This document shows positions 22,969 through 30,892 of a stretch of 34,705 bases of DNA, one piece after another. The stretch spans positions 1 to 34,705 of the forward strand of contig CATYJU010000019.1 of the NCBI GenBank assembly GCA_958407995.1, read 5' to 3'. Every line of letters begins with the position of its first letter. Position 1 is the stretch's first letter. Below the pieces are notes generated by a model that had not been told where the DNA came from, did not search any database, and saw nothing but the letters and a program-made list of their open reading frames with translations. The stretch comes from an uncultured Collinsella sp. Its GTDB lineage: Bacteria > Actinomycetota > Coriobacteriia > Coriobacteriales > Coriobacteriaceae. Both the position numbers and the translations under genes were made by a program.

Positions 22969-23828
22969 TACTTGAGCACCCAATTATCGAAAGATAGACC
23001 ATAGCTTGAATACTTGTCGCACAGGTCCTTGACCGTGCCGTCCTCATAGAGCGCCTTGAGCGACTCGGTCACGGCGGCGGCCGACTTGGTGTCGCCCTTC
23101 TTAAAGCCGACGGCGTAGTGCTCGCTGGACAGCGGCTCATCAAGCTGCGTATAGGCATCGGGCTTGGCGGCAAGCTGATACTGGGCAATCGAAAGGTCGC
23201 AAGCCACGGCATCGACCGCGCCGCTCTCGAGCTGCATAAAGGCCGTGTTGTACTCGCCGATCGTGTCGAGCGTGGCAAACGTCGCCGCCAGATCCTTCTG
23301 GTCACCCTCGAGCACATCCTGCGCAGCGGAATCGGTCTGCGTAATCACGGTCTTGCCGGCAAGATCGTCCCAGCTCTTGATGCCCGCATCCTTCTTTACC
23401 ACCAGCACCTGCTCGTTGAGCATGTACGGCTCGGAGAACGTGTAGTCGTCCTCGCGACCCTCCATGGTAAAGCCGTTCCAGATGCAGTTGATGGCACCCG
23501 AGTTGAGCAGCGTATCCTTGGCATCCCAGTCGATGGCCTCGTATTTGACCTCCCAGCCCTGCTTATCGGCAACAGCCTTGGCCAGATCGAGATCAAAGCC
23601 GGTGTACTCGCCATCGTCGCCCACAAAGCCGTACGGAGGATAGGACTTATCAAAGCCCACCACGAGCTTCTTGGACTCCGCAGCGCCCTTCACGTCCTTG
23701 ACTGCAGCAGAACCGGCAGCGGAACCCTTGCCGGCACCACCGCCGCAACCGACAAGACCAAGGCCAAGCACCGTAGCGAGCGAGCCGGCTAGACCAACAA
23801 ACTGACGACGAGACATATCGGTGTTCAT
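22968..23828 (-). CDS. amino-acid ABC transporter substrate-binding lipoprotein
   Basis: 286 residues from ATG 23828 (AAGGGGGA upstream). The signal has a twin-arginine motif (MSRRQFVGLAG, residues 5-15) and a lipobox ending LVGC with Cys28, so a Tat-exported lipoprotein is predicted. The mature domain is family 3 solute-binding: VVGFDKSYPPYGFVGDDGEY, FDLDLAKAVADKQGWEVKYE, then the hinge with KKDAGIKSWDDLAGKTVITQ. It captures a polar amino acid outside the membrane and hands it to the permease. The binding residues do not fix one amino acid. First gene of the operon. Confidence 0.94.
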   Translation of the reverse strand: MNTDMSRRQFVGLAGSLATVLGLGLVGCGGGAGKGSAAGSAAVKDVKGAAESKKLVVGFDKSYPPYGFVGDDGEYTGFDLDLAKAVADKQGWEVKYEAIDWDAKDTLLNSGAINCIWNGFTMEGREDDYTFSEPYMLNEQVLVVKKDAGIKSWDDLAGKTVITQTDSAAQDVLEGDQKDLAATFATLDTIGEYNTAFMQLESGAVDAVACDLSIAQYQLAAKPDAYTQLDEPLSSEHYAVGFKKGDTKSAAAVTESLKALYEDGTVKDLCDKYSSYGLSFDNWVLK

Positions 23829-23884
23829 GGTATTCCCCCTTGATGGCACTTTAGTTAGATAAAGTAAGTCATGTAACGTTCAGA

Positions 23885-23913
23885 ATCATACACTTTAGCG
23901 TGATAGAGCACAA
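23885..23913 (-). promoter_or_regulatory. promoter of the amino-acid ABC operon
   Basis: Minus strand: TTGTGC (23913-23908), exactly 17 bases, TATGAT (23890-23885), 57 bases ahead of the receptor ATG. It lies next to the large inverted repeat at 23921. Confidence 0.55.
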
Positions 23914-23920
23914 GGCGAGT

Positions 23921-24058
23921 TTGCCCGCCGCGTGAGGGGTGTGGGGTTAAGTTTCCTGCTCTACAGTCCTGCTCACGACGGAGGCCACATTAAGTGGCCT
24001 CCTGTTCGTGCGGAACTCGCGATAAACTTAACCCCCACACCCCTCACGCGGCGGGCAA
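23921..24058. repeat. 138-base element with 34-base inverted terminal arms and nested hairpin
   Basis: The arms 23921-23954 and 24024-24058 are complementary over 34 positions with one extra C on the right; they start TTGCCCGCCGCGTGAGGGG and end before TTAAGTTT. Inside, GGAGGCCAC (23980-23988)/GTGGCCTCC (23994-24002) forms a tight hairpin, extended by CACGA/TCGTG. It occupies most of the gap between the ABC operon and the RNA methyltransferase gene. It resembles a MITE in layout, but no clear target duplication is seen, and no second copy is in the window. A bidirectional terminator or cruciform is an alternative. Confidence 0.7.
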
Positions 24059-24165
24059 CCGTCGTTGGGCTTATCGCTGACACGATTAAACCGCTTGCAT
24101 ATCGTCTGCTGGCTTGGCACGGTACAATACTTGCAGCTTTAATTCATGAATTAGTGGAGTTATTG

Positions 24166-25608
24166 ATGGCAGAATCTCGTGCGGAGCGTAGGGCTCGTCG
24201 TGCTTTGGTGGAGGCGGTTGAGGGGTCGAAGGAGGAGAAATCTTCTACGAAATCCAAGTCTTCTAAAGCTGCAAAAAGCAAATCGGCTAAGGGCAAGGCC
24301 AAGCGCCCCAGTTCTCGTCGGAGCGAGGACAAGGCATCTCAGACTCGCTCCAAGCGCTCGCATAAAGATCCGGTTTCGTCTGCGCGTAAGGCTGTGGACC
24401 CCAAGTCTCCCTGTTCGATCATGAAAGCTTGTGGTGGGTGTACGGCGCTCAATCGTCCTTATAAGAAGCAGTTGGCGGCCAAGCAGGCTGCTGTGGAGGA
24501 GCTGTTTGCTGAGCTCTGTGAGCGCGAGGGTGTTGCCGTTGATCCCATTCGCGGTATGGGTGTTACCCTGGGCGACCCGGGCAAGTATCCTGCGCCGCGT
24601 GGTTTTCGTCATAAGGCTGCCACTCCGTTTGCTCCTGGTAAGGAGGGTGCTGTCCGCTGCGGCTTCTTTGAGCGCGGCACGCACAAGATCGTTGCCGTAC
24701 CCGAGTGTCCTGTCGAGGCGCCGGGCGCTCGTCAGATTCTCAACGGCATCGCTCGCGAGGCCGAACGTCTGCATATTCCCGCCTTTAACGAAAACAAACA
24801 TCTGGGGCTGCTTCGCTATGCCGTCGTTCGCTGCGGCTGGCGCACCGACCAGATTATGGTCACCCTCGTGACCGCTCAGCGCGACCTGCCGCATGCGCAG
24901 GAGTTCTTTGAGGCTGTCGCCGCACTCGATCCGCATATCGCCACCGTCGCTCAGAACATCAACGGTCGCCCCGGCAATGCCATCTTGGGTGAGGAGACTC
25001 GTATCGTCTATGGCGCCGAATGCATGCGCGACCAGCTGCTCGGCTGCGAGTTCGATATCTCCCCCACCGCGTTCTATCAGACCAATCCGCAGCAAACCGA
25101 GCTGCTCTATCGACTTGCCATTGACGGCATGGACCTGCAGCAGGGTGACATTCTTATGGACGCTTACTGCGGCAGCGGAACCATCGGCCTGTGCGCCGCG
25201 AAGGATGCCCAGGACAAGGGCATCGGCATTATGCTGCTCGGCGTGGAGCGCAACACGGCAGGCATTGCCGATGCGCGCCGCAATGCCGAGCTCAACGGCC
25301 TCACCCGCAGCGCTTGGTTTATGGCCGGCGACGCCACCGATTACATCCTGGACGCCGCCGATAACAACGAGCGCGTTGACGTTCTCTCCATCGACCCGCC
25401 ACGCGCCGGCTCCACACCAGAGTTCCTCGAAGCCGCCTGCGCACTCAAGCCGCGCCGCATCACCTATATCAGCTGCAACCCCGTGACCCAAGAGCGCGAC
25501 CTGCACCAGCTCCTCGACGGAGGCTATCGCCTGCTCAAGATCACGCCCGTCGACATGTTCCCTCACACCGACCACACCGAAACCGTAGCGGTCCTCGAAC
25601 GCCGCTAA
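24166..25608 (+). CDS. class I SAM-dependent 23S rRNA/tRNA uracil-C5 methyltransferase (RlmD/TrmA family)
   Basis: 480 residues from ATG 24166 (GGAG six bases upstream); the frame open from 23932 runs through the inverted repeat and is not coding there. Residues 1-80 are a Lys/Ser/Arg-rich, probably disordered extension likely to contact RNA. Cys83, Cys89, Cys92 (PCSIMKACGGC) and the Cys of VPECPVE form the [4Fe-4S] site. FYQTNPQQTELLYRLA precedes the SAM fold DAYCGSGTIGLCAA. The nucleophile Cys lies in YISCNPVTQERDL. No N-terminal TRAM domain is seen. It makes 5-methyluridine in rRNA or tRNA. The first ~500 bases favour T-ending codons more than neighbours. TACAAT at 24123-24128 may be the -10. 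Confidence 0.9.
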   Translation: MAESRAERRARRALVEAVEGSKEEKSSTKSKSSKAAKSKSAKGKAKRPSSRRSEDKASQTRSKRSHKDPVSSARKAVDPKSPCSIMKACGGCTALNRPYKKQLAAKQAAVEELFAELCEREGVAVDPIRGMGVTLGDPGKYPAPRGFRHKAATPFAPGKEGAVRCGFFERGTHKIVAVPECPVEAPGARQILNGIAREAERLHIPAFNENKHLGLLRYAVVRCGWRTDQIMVTLVTAQRDLPHAQEFFEAVAALDPHIATVAQNINGRPGNAILGEETRIVYGAECMRDQLLGCEFDISPTAFYQTNPQQTELLYRLAIDGMDLQQGDILMDAYCGSGTIGLCAAKDAQDKGIGIMLLGVERNTAGIADARRNAELNGLTRSAWFMAGDATDYILDAADNNERVDVLSIDPPRAGSTPEFLEAACALKPRRITYISCNPVTQERDLHQLLDGGYRLLKITPVDMFPHTDHTETVAVLERR

Positions 25609-25636
25609 CCAACCTCAGTAGATTTTTGGGACAAGA

Positions 25637-25666
25637 AAGGGGGCGACCCGCCTGGGCCGCCCCCTT
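25637..25666. terminator. terminator between the methyltransferase and PHP genes
   Basis: AAGGGGGCG (25637-25645) and CGCCCCCTT (25658-25666), 12-base loop, between convergent genes. The minus-strand side continues TTTCTTG. Confidence 0.75.
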
Positions 25667-25686
25667 CGCTTGGTTTATAAACTCCG

Positions 25687-26508
25687 CTACATCCCATTGC
25701 GCAGATCGCACACGCCGGCTGCCGCCATCTCGCGCAGCAGCGTCTCGCGGTCGCGCGTCACGATCAAATCTAGCGGGAAGTGAATCTCGTCGAGCATCTT
25801 GCGCGCGTGGTCGAGCTTGCCAATGGCCATGCCAATGTGGGCATCGGTTGACACGCCAATGCCCACGCCCAGCTCGGCGCAGCGCTCGGCGATCTTGCGG
25901 CATACGGCCCAATGCTCAATGTCGACACCGTGTTCAAGACTATGGTTGTTGATCTCGATAATCTTGTGCTTGGCCTTAGCTGCCAACAGCACCTCGTCGA
26001 TATCGAACGGCACGCCCGAACGCCCCGTGTGACCCAGCATGAACACCTTGGGGTGCTCCAGGGCATTGATATACATCTCGGTCGTCTGGGCCAGCGTCGC
26101 GCCTTCAGCAATCTGCGGATTATGCACGCTTGCAACCAAATAATCCAAATTACGCGTAACCAAATCGAACAGTGAATGCTGACGGCTGTACGAATCGCCG
26201 GCAATATCGAGCGTGACAGGAGTGTCCTCACCAAACAGGCTTCCGTCCAGCGAAACGATATCGGCCTCGGCACCACGCAGCACCAGCACGCCACTCCAAA
26301 TGCGCGGCCAGATATCCTGGTTGATAAAGAACTGGTAACTGCGCAGGTCATTGGGGCAAGCCGTAACCATAGAGCTCAAATGGTCGGCAGATCCGAGCAC
26401 CTGCAGACCACGCTCTGCCGCCCAGTACACATTCTCCTCAATGGTCGAATATGCATGCGCAGAGAACATCGTATGGGTATGAATGTCACAAGAAAGCAGG
26501 TAGGGCAT
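25687..26508 (-). CDS. PHP-domain phosphatase/hydrolase (YcdX-like)
   Basis: 273 residues with AAGGAG five bases before ATG 26508. It opens with CDIHTHTMFSAHAYSTIEEN, the PHP metal motif HxH plus a further His, followed by GLQVLGSADHLSS (GxxxxxxTDH-like). Later metal ligands fit EADIVSLDG, ASVHNPQ, MLGHTGR, EINNHSLEHG and STDAHIG. PHP enzymes of this size bind three metal ions and hydrolyse phosphate esters; the best-known relative is YcdX, whose natural substrate is uncertain. Cytosolic. It follows the aminotransferase gene by 165 bases on the same strand. Confidence 0.85.
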   Translation of the reverse strand: MPYLLSCDIHTHTMFSAHAYSTIEENVYWAAERGLQVLGSADHLSSMVTACPNDLRSYQFFINQDIWPRIWSGVLVLRGAEADIVSLDGSLFGEDTPVTLDIAGDSYSRQHSLFDLVTRNLDYLVASVHNPQIAEGATLAQTTEMYINALEHPKVFMLGHTGRSGVPFDIDEVLLAAKAKHKIIEINNHSLEHGVDIEHWAVCRKIAERCAELGVGIGVSTDAHIGMAIGKLDHARKMLDEIHFPLDLIVTRDRETLLREMAAAGVCDLRNGM

Positions 26509-26608
26509 CGGGTCTCCTTATCTGGCACGGCCGTCGCTTATATTCATTGTACGCATAGCCTTCGATAGTCGTAAAACCACTCCATCCCAAAGACACAACG
26601 TCCATGAC

Positions 26609-26639
26609 AACGGGGTCCGGCTTAATACCAAACCCCGTT
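26609..26639 (-). other. hairpin downstream of the aminotransferase gene
   Basis: AACGGGGT (26609-26616) and ACCCCGTT (26632-26639) with a 15-base loop, 34 bases after the aminotransferase stop. No T run follows on the minus strand. It may cause partial termination before the PHP gene. Confidence 0.4.
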
Positions 26640-26673
26640 TCACGTAAAACATTGTAGGCAGAGCGCTCTACTT

Positions 26674-27858
26674 TTAACGATACTCGTCCGCCAACTGTTT
26701 CCAAGCGGGTAGCGAATTGACAATCGTTTCGTAGCTCACGCAATAGCCCAGGCGGAACCAACCCGGCATACCAAAGCTGTCCGAGGGAACCGCAAGCAAC
26801 TCATACTTCTTTGCGCGCTCGCAAAACGCATTCGCATCGGGCTCGAGTGCCTTCACCCACAGGTAGAAAGCACCGTCCGGCTCAACATAGGTATAGCCGT
26901 AGTCCGTCAAAGCATCGGTGAGCGCCGTGCGGTTGCGGGCATAGGCCCCGACATCACTCGGCTCATCGATGCAATCGATGATCACGCGCTGGAAGAGTGC
27001 CGGTGCGCATACAAAACCCAGCGTACGGGCAGCGCCCGCAACAGCCGGCATCAGACGGGCAGCCTGCGGATTGGTGTTGGGAACCAAGATCCACCCCACG
27101 CGCTCACCCGGCAGCGACAGCGACTTGGAATACGAGTAGCACACGATGGTGTGCTCGTAGATCGAGGGCACCCAAGGCACCTCGGCACCGTACACGATCT
27201 CGCGGTACGGCTCATCCGAGATGAGCATAATCGGATTCTCGGGATCGCGCTGAGCGTTGGCCTCGCGCAGAACATTGGCCAGTCGCGTCAGCGTGTTGCG
27301 TGTATATACGGCACCAGTCGGATTGTTGGGCGAGTCGATGATGACGGCAGTCGTCTTATCGGTAATCGCCTTGAGCACGTTGTCCACGCTCAGCTGGAAC
27401 GTATCTTCATCGGCGAGCGCCTCAACACACGTACAGCCGGCCTTCTCAATCCAAACACGATACTCCGGAAAGTACGGGGCGATAACAATAACCTCGTCGC
27501 CCGGGTTCGTAACGGCGTTGAGCGTGCAGGTGAGCGAAGCCGCGGCACCCACCGTCATAAAGACGTCCTTACCCTCATAGTTCGTTCCAAAGCGGCGGTT
27601 GAGCGATTCGGCGACGGCTGCTCGACATTGCGGCAGGCCCGGAGCGGGGGTGTAGCCATGCAACTGGTCACTCGGCAGCTCCAGGGCCTTCTTAATCGAC
27701 TCAGCCACAGCAGCGGGCGCCGGAACGCTCGGATTGCCCAGCGAAAAATCGAATACGTTTTCCGCACCGATCTGCGCCTTGCGCTCAAGGCCATAGCTAA
27801 AAATCTCACGGATGATGGAGCTTTCCGCACCGCGAGCATACATAGTTTCGTTGATCAT
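26674..27858 (-). CDS. pyridoxal-phosphate aminotransferase, class I/II
   Basis: 394 residues from ATG 27858 (AAAGGGG six bases upstream). The frame extends to 27963 into a palindromic repeat, which is not used. The PLP Schiff-base lysine is Lys245 in YSYSKSLSLPGERVGW. Asn179/Pro180 of DSPNNPTGAV, Asp215 of ISDEPYRE and Arg253 complete the cofactor site. FDFSLGNPSVPAP and YFPEYRVWIEKAG match aspartate/aromatic aminotransferase-like proteins of subgroup I. The amino donor and acceptor cannot be set by sequence. Its upstream region contains a 24-base-arm palindrome between it and the ftsH terminator. Confidence 0.92.
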   Translation of the reverse strand: MINETMYARGAESSIIREIFSYGLERKAQIGAENVFDFSLGNPSVPAPAAVAESIKKALELPSDQLHGYTPAPGLPQCRAAVAESLNRRFGTNYEGKDVFMTVGAAASLTCTLNAVTNPGDEVIVIAPYFPEYRVWIEKAGCTCVEALADEDTFQLSVDNVLKAITDKTTAVIIDSPNNPTGAVYTRNTLTRLANVLREANAQRDPENPIMLISDEPYREIVYGAEVPWVPSIYEHTIVCYSYSKSLSLPGERVGWILVPNTNPQAARLMPAVAGAARTLGFVCAPALFQRVIIDCIDEPSDVGAYARNRTALTDALTDYGYTYVEPDGAFYLWVKALEPDANAFCERAKKYELLAVPSDSFGMPGWFRLGYCVSYETIVNSLPAWKQLADEYR

Positions 27859-27924
27859 CTGTTCCCCTTTCGCATAGGCGCTATTGTACGCTTTAGCCGA
27901 GCAAAGTGCCGCAGCAATGTTAAT

Positions 27925-27984
27925 GTTGATTGGGGACAGACTTAAATGCGTGAAAACGCTCATTTAAGTCTGTCCCCAATCAAC
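27925..27984. repeat. GGGGACAG-headed palindromic repeat, type 3, 24-base arms
   Basis: Arms 27925-27948 and 27961-27984 are perfectly complementary over 24 bases: GTTGATTGGGGACAGACTTA continues AATG, with a 12-base loop. It begins 66 bases upstream of the aminotransferase ATG, so it may affect that gene's transcription. The head motif GGGGACAG links it to the repeats at 4264, 6369, 6421, 9799 and 10293, although the flanking bases differ. Confidence 0.85.
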
Positions 27985-28010
27985 AGACGGCCCCATATCG
28001 CCCAAAAGAA

Positions 28011-28042
28011 AAAGCCTCCGCAGGTTTCCCCGCGGAGGCTTT
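28011..28042 (-). terminator. terminator of the tilS-hpt-ftsH operon
   Basis: AAAGCCTCCGC (28011-28021) and GCGGAGGCTTT (28032-28042), 10-base loop, followed on the minus strand by TTTTTCTTTTG. It starts 11 bases after the ftsH stop. Confidence 0.92.
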
Positions 28043-28053
28043 CGCCACAAAGA

Positions 28054-30195
28054 CTATTTGTCGGTGTCGGCATCGACATCGACATCGACGACGGCATGGT
28101 CATCGTCAGCATCATCGGATGCGGCTTCGGCATCCTCCTGCATGGCCGCCCGCGCAAAGGCCGCGGCATCAGCCGCCAGCTCCTCCTCGCTCATGCGAGG
28201 CGCGCGCTTCTTGGTCGGCATGCCGGCCGCCTTGGCATTGCGCTCCTCCTTGGCCGCCAGGATATCGCCCTCGCGCTCAAGGTACGCATCCCACTCGTTG
28301 TCGAGCAGGGCGTTCACGGCGTCGCCTTCGACGGTCTCGCGCTCAAGCAGCACCTTCGCCATCAGATCGAGCTGATCGCGACGGGCGTCCAGGATCTCGA
28401 CCGCACGACGATGGGCCTCACGCATAATGCGCTGAACCTCGATATCGATGCGGCGCGCCGTCTCCTCGGAGTAATCCTGGTGATCGGCGTAATCGCGACC
28501 AAGGAACACCTGATGTTGCGCCTCGCCAAACACTTGCGTGCCCAGCTCCTCGCTCATGCCCAGGCGCGTGACCATCTCGCGCGCCATCTTGGTTGCGCGC
28601 TCCAGATCGTTGCTCGCGCCCGACGTAATGTCATCGCACATGAGCTCCTCGGCAACGCGACCGCCCAAGAACACGGCGAGCTCGTCGAGCATCTCGTTCT
28701 TGGTCTTAAGGAAGTGGTCCTCCTGCGGAAGCTGCAGCGTGTAGCCTAGCGCCTGGCCGCGGCTGACAATCGAGATCTTATGAACCGGATCGGAGTGCTC
28801 CAGGATGTGGCCCACCAAAGCGTGACCGCTCTCGTGGTAGGCAATCGTGGTGCGCTCGGCCTCGGTCATCACGCGACCCTTGCGTTGCGGTCCGGCAATC
28901 ACGCGCTCCATCGATTCCTCGACCTCGTCCATCGAGATCACGGAACGATGGCGGCGAGCGGCCAGCAGCGCAGACTCGTTGAGCAGGTTCGCCAAATCGG
29001 CACCAGTAAAGCCAACGGTCATCTGGGCGAGCTTCTCAAACTTAACGTCCTCGTCCATCGGCTTGTTCTCGGCATGCACGCGCAAGATCTGCTCGCGGCC
29101 CTTCACATCCGGACGGTCGACCGTAACCTGACGGTCAAAACGGCCGGGACGCAGCAATGCCGGATCCAGGATGTCAGGACGGTTGGTCGCAGCGATCAGG
29201 ATGACCGACTCGCTTTCCTCAAAGCCGTCCATCTCGACCAGCAGCTGGTTGAGCGTCTGCTCGCGCTCGTCGTGACCGCCGCCCAAGCCAGCTCCGCGCT
29301 GACGTCCCACGGCATCGATCTCATCGATGAAGATGATCGACGGGGCCTGGGACTTGGCCTCCTTAAAGAGGTCACGCACACGGCTGGCGCCGACGCCTAC
29401 GAACATCTCGACAAAGTCGGAACCCGAGATGCTAAAGAACGGCACGCCCGCCTCGCCGGCAACGGCCTTGGCCAGCAGCGTTTTACCGGTGCCCGGAGGG
29501 CCAACCAGCAACACGCCACGCGGGATCTTGGCGCCCAGTTTGCGATAGCGATCCGGATCGCTCAAAAAGTCACGGATCTCCTCGAGCTCCTCGACTGCCT
29601 CGTCCACGCCGGCAACGTCTTCAAACTTGACCTTGGGGCGTGTGGCCTCGTTGGTCTTGGCGTTGGTCTTGCCAAACTGCATGTTCCTGTTGTTGGCGCC
29701 CATCATCTGGCGCATAAAGTAGAACATGATGGCGATAAGGGCGATCGTCGGAAGCACACTCATCGCCAAGTCGCCCCAAAAATCGGGATCGTTGGTGTTG
29801 ACGATGTACTTGGTATCGGGGTGCTCCGCCATGAGCTCGGCAAGCGAATCGGAGCCGACATAGGTCGAGGAGAAGCTCTTGAGCTCGCTCGTATCGCCCT
29901 TGTCCTTCTTCGTCTTCCAGTAATGACCCGTCACGCTTCCGTCTTGAACCGTATAGGTCAGATCTTCGACGCGATCCTGCTTGATGGCGCTCACCATCTC
30001 GCTCGTCGCGAGCTTAACGGTATTGCTGGAGCTGGCAAAGCCGGAACCCATGTTAAAGAAGGCATAGCCCAGAAGCGCGCAAGCCAAAAGAAAATACAGC
30101 CAGCCCGTACGCGTGGGCTTCTTGCCTCCGGGCATCCCCGGGATCTTTGGGTCCCGGGGAGTCTGGGAATTGTTGTCGTTACGGTCGTCGGGCAT
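28054..30195 (-). CDS. ftsH: ATP-dependent zinc metalloprotease FtsH
   Basis: 713 residues. Two membrane segments (about 32-48 and 145-164) flank an extracytoplasmic domain. The AAA+ domain has Walker A GPPGTGKT (232-239), Walker B IFIDEID (288-294), the pore loop FVEMFVGVGASRV and second region of homology NRPDILDPALLRPGRFDR (338-355). The protease site is HESGH (454-458), with the third zinc ligand in the later DLERATKMAREM region. The acidic C-terminal tail (last ~25 residues, many Asp) is not conserved. It degrades membrane and short-lived cytosolic proteins. It starts one base after the hpt stop; GGAGG lies 12 bases upstream, inside hpt, so coupling is likely. Confidence 0.98.
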   Translation of the reverse strand: MPDDRNDNNSQTPRDPKIPGMPGGKKPTRTGWLYFLLACALLGYAFFNMGSGFASSSNTVKLATSEMVSAIKQDRVEDLTYTVQDGSVTGHYWKTKKDKGDTSELKSFSSTYVGSDSLAELMAEHPDTKYIVNTNDPDFWGDLAMSVLPTIALIAIMFYFMRQMMGANNRNMQFGKTNAKTNEATRPKVKFEDVAGVDEAVEELEEIRDFLSDPDRYRKLGAKIPRGVLLVGPPGTGKTLLAKAVAGEAGVPFFSISGSDFVEMFVGVGASRVRDLFKEAKSQAPSIIFIDEIDAVGRQRGAGLGGGHDEREQTLNQLLVEMDGFEESESVILIAATNRPDILDPALLRPGRFDRQVTVDRPDVKGREQILRVHAENKPMDEDVKFEKLAQMTVGFTGADLANLLNESALLAARRHRSVISMDEVEESMERVIAGPQRKGRVMTEAERTTIAYHESGHALVGHILEHSDPVHKISIVSRGQALGYTLQLPQEDHFLKTKNEMLDELAVFLGGRVAEELMCDDITSGASNDLERATKMAREMVTRLGMSEELGTQVFGEAQHQVFLGRDYADHQDYSEETARRIDIEVQRIMREAHRRAVEILDARRDQLDLMAKVLLERETVEGDAVNALLDNEWDAYLEREGDILAAKEERNAKAAGMPTKKRAPRMSEEELAADAAAFARAAMQEDAEAASDDADDDHAVVDVDVDADTDK

Positions 30196-30196
30196 C

Positions 30197-30745
30197 TTAC
30201 GAATAAACCTCCGGTTTCAAAATGCCCAGATACGGAAGGTTGCGATAGCGCTCGGCATAGTCGAGGCCGTAGCCCACCACAAAGGCATCGGGGCAATGGG
30301 TTCCAACATACTTGGGCGTGATGGCCGAGACGCGGTCCTCAACGTCCTTCCACAGGAAGGCGGCGACCTCCAGAGAAGCGGGCTTGCGGCTCTCGAGGTT
30401 CTTCATCAGATACTTGAGCGTCAGGCCCGAGTCCAGAATGTCCTCGACGATCAGCACGTCGCGACCGCGGATGTCGATATCCAGGTCCTTAATGATACGC
30501 ACGATACCCGAGGACTTCACACCGTCGCCATAGCTCGAAACAGCCATGAAATCGATGTTGGTCGGCAGCTCGATCTTACGCATCAGGTCGCCCATAAAGA
30601 CCACGGCGCCGCGCAGGACCGCAATCAGCACCAGATCCTTACCCGCGTAGTCGCGCGTAATCTGCTCGCCTAGACGAGAGACGATACCGTCGATATCCTC
30701 CTGCGTGAACAGAACCTTCTCGATATCCGGATGTTGAGAAGCCAT
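30197..30745 (-). CDS. hpt: hypoxanthine phosphoribosyltransferase
   Basis: 182 residues. The PRPP-binding loop is VLIVEDILDSGLTL (97-110), with Glu101/Asp102 of the catalytic acid pair. LRGAVVFMGDL (44-54) and DFMAVSSYGDG are typical for HPRT. The base-recognition segment is DAFVVGYGLDYAERYRNLPY. It salvages hypoxanthine, and probably guanine, into nucleotides. The tilS-hpt-ftsH order is common in Gram-positive bacteria. AAAGGG lies five bases before the ATG. Confidence 0.96.
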   Translation of the reverse strand: MASQHPDIEKVLFTQEDIDGIVSRLGEQITRDYAGKDLVLIAVLRGAVVFMGDLMRKIELPTNIDFMAVSSYGDGVKSSGIVRIIKDLDIDIRGRDVLIVEDILDSGLTLKYLMKNLESRKPASLEVAAFLWKDVEDRVSAITPKYVGTHCPDAFVVGYGLDYAERYRNLPYLGILKPEVYS

Positions 30746-30801
30746 GACAACCCTTTCTTGTGCTTATCGCCCACACACCGCCGTATGGACGCGAACTACA
30801 C

Positions 30802-30841
30802 ATTCTAGCAGCGCACGGGGTAAATTTACCAGCCCGTGCGC
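30802..30841 (-). promoter_or_regulatory. hairpin/palindrome and -10 in the tilS-hpt gap
   Basis: GCGCACGGG (30811-30819) and CCCGTGCGC (30833-30841) form a stem. Its loop edge contains the perfect 12-base palindrome GGTAAATTTACC (30819-30830). On the minus strand TAGAAT (30807-30802) follows as a possible -10 for hpt, with the palindrome where the -35 would be. It could end tilS transcripts or bind a regulator of hpt-ftsH. Confidence 0.4.
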
Positions 30842-30892
30842 CATCAGCGCGGGAATACCGTCAACGTCGCACAGAATAGCAGGCGTGGGACG

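Noticed and set aside
23932..24165. An N-terminal extension of the methyltransferase frame
   Set aside because: These codons run through the 34-base inverted repeat. ATG 24166 has a good ribosome-binding site, and the protein already carries a full domain set from there.
24160..25575. A 471-residue minus-strand open frame opposite the RNA methyltransferase
   Set aside because: The plus strand has the iron-sulfur cysteines, SAM motif and catalytic Cys in order. The antisense product has no recognisable feature.
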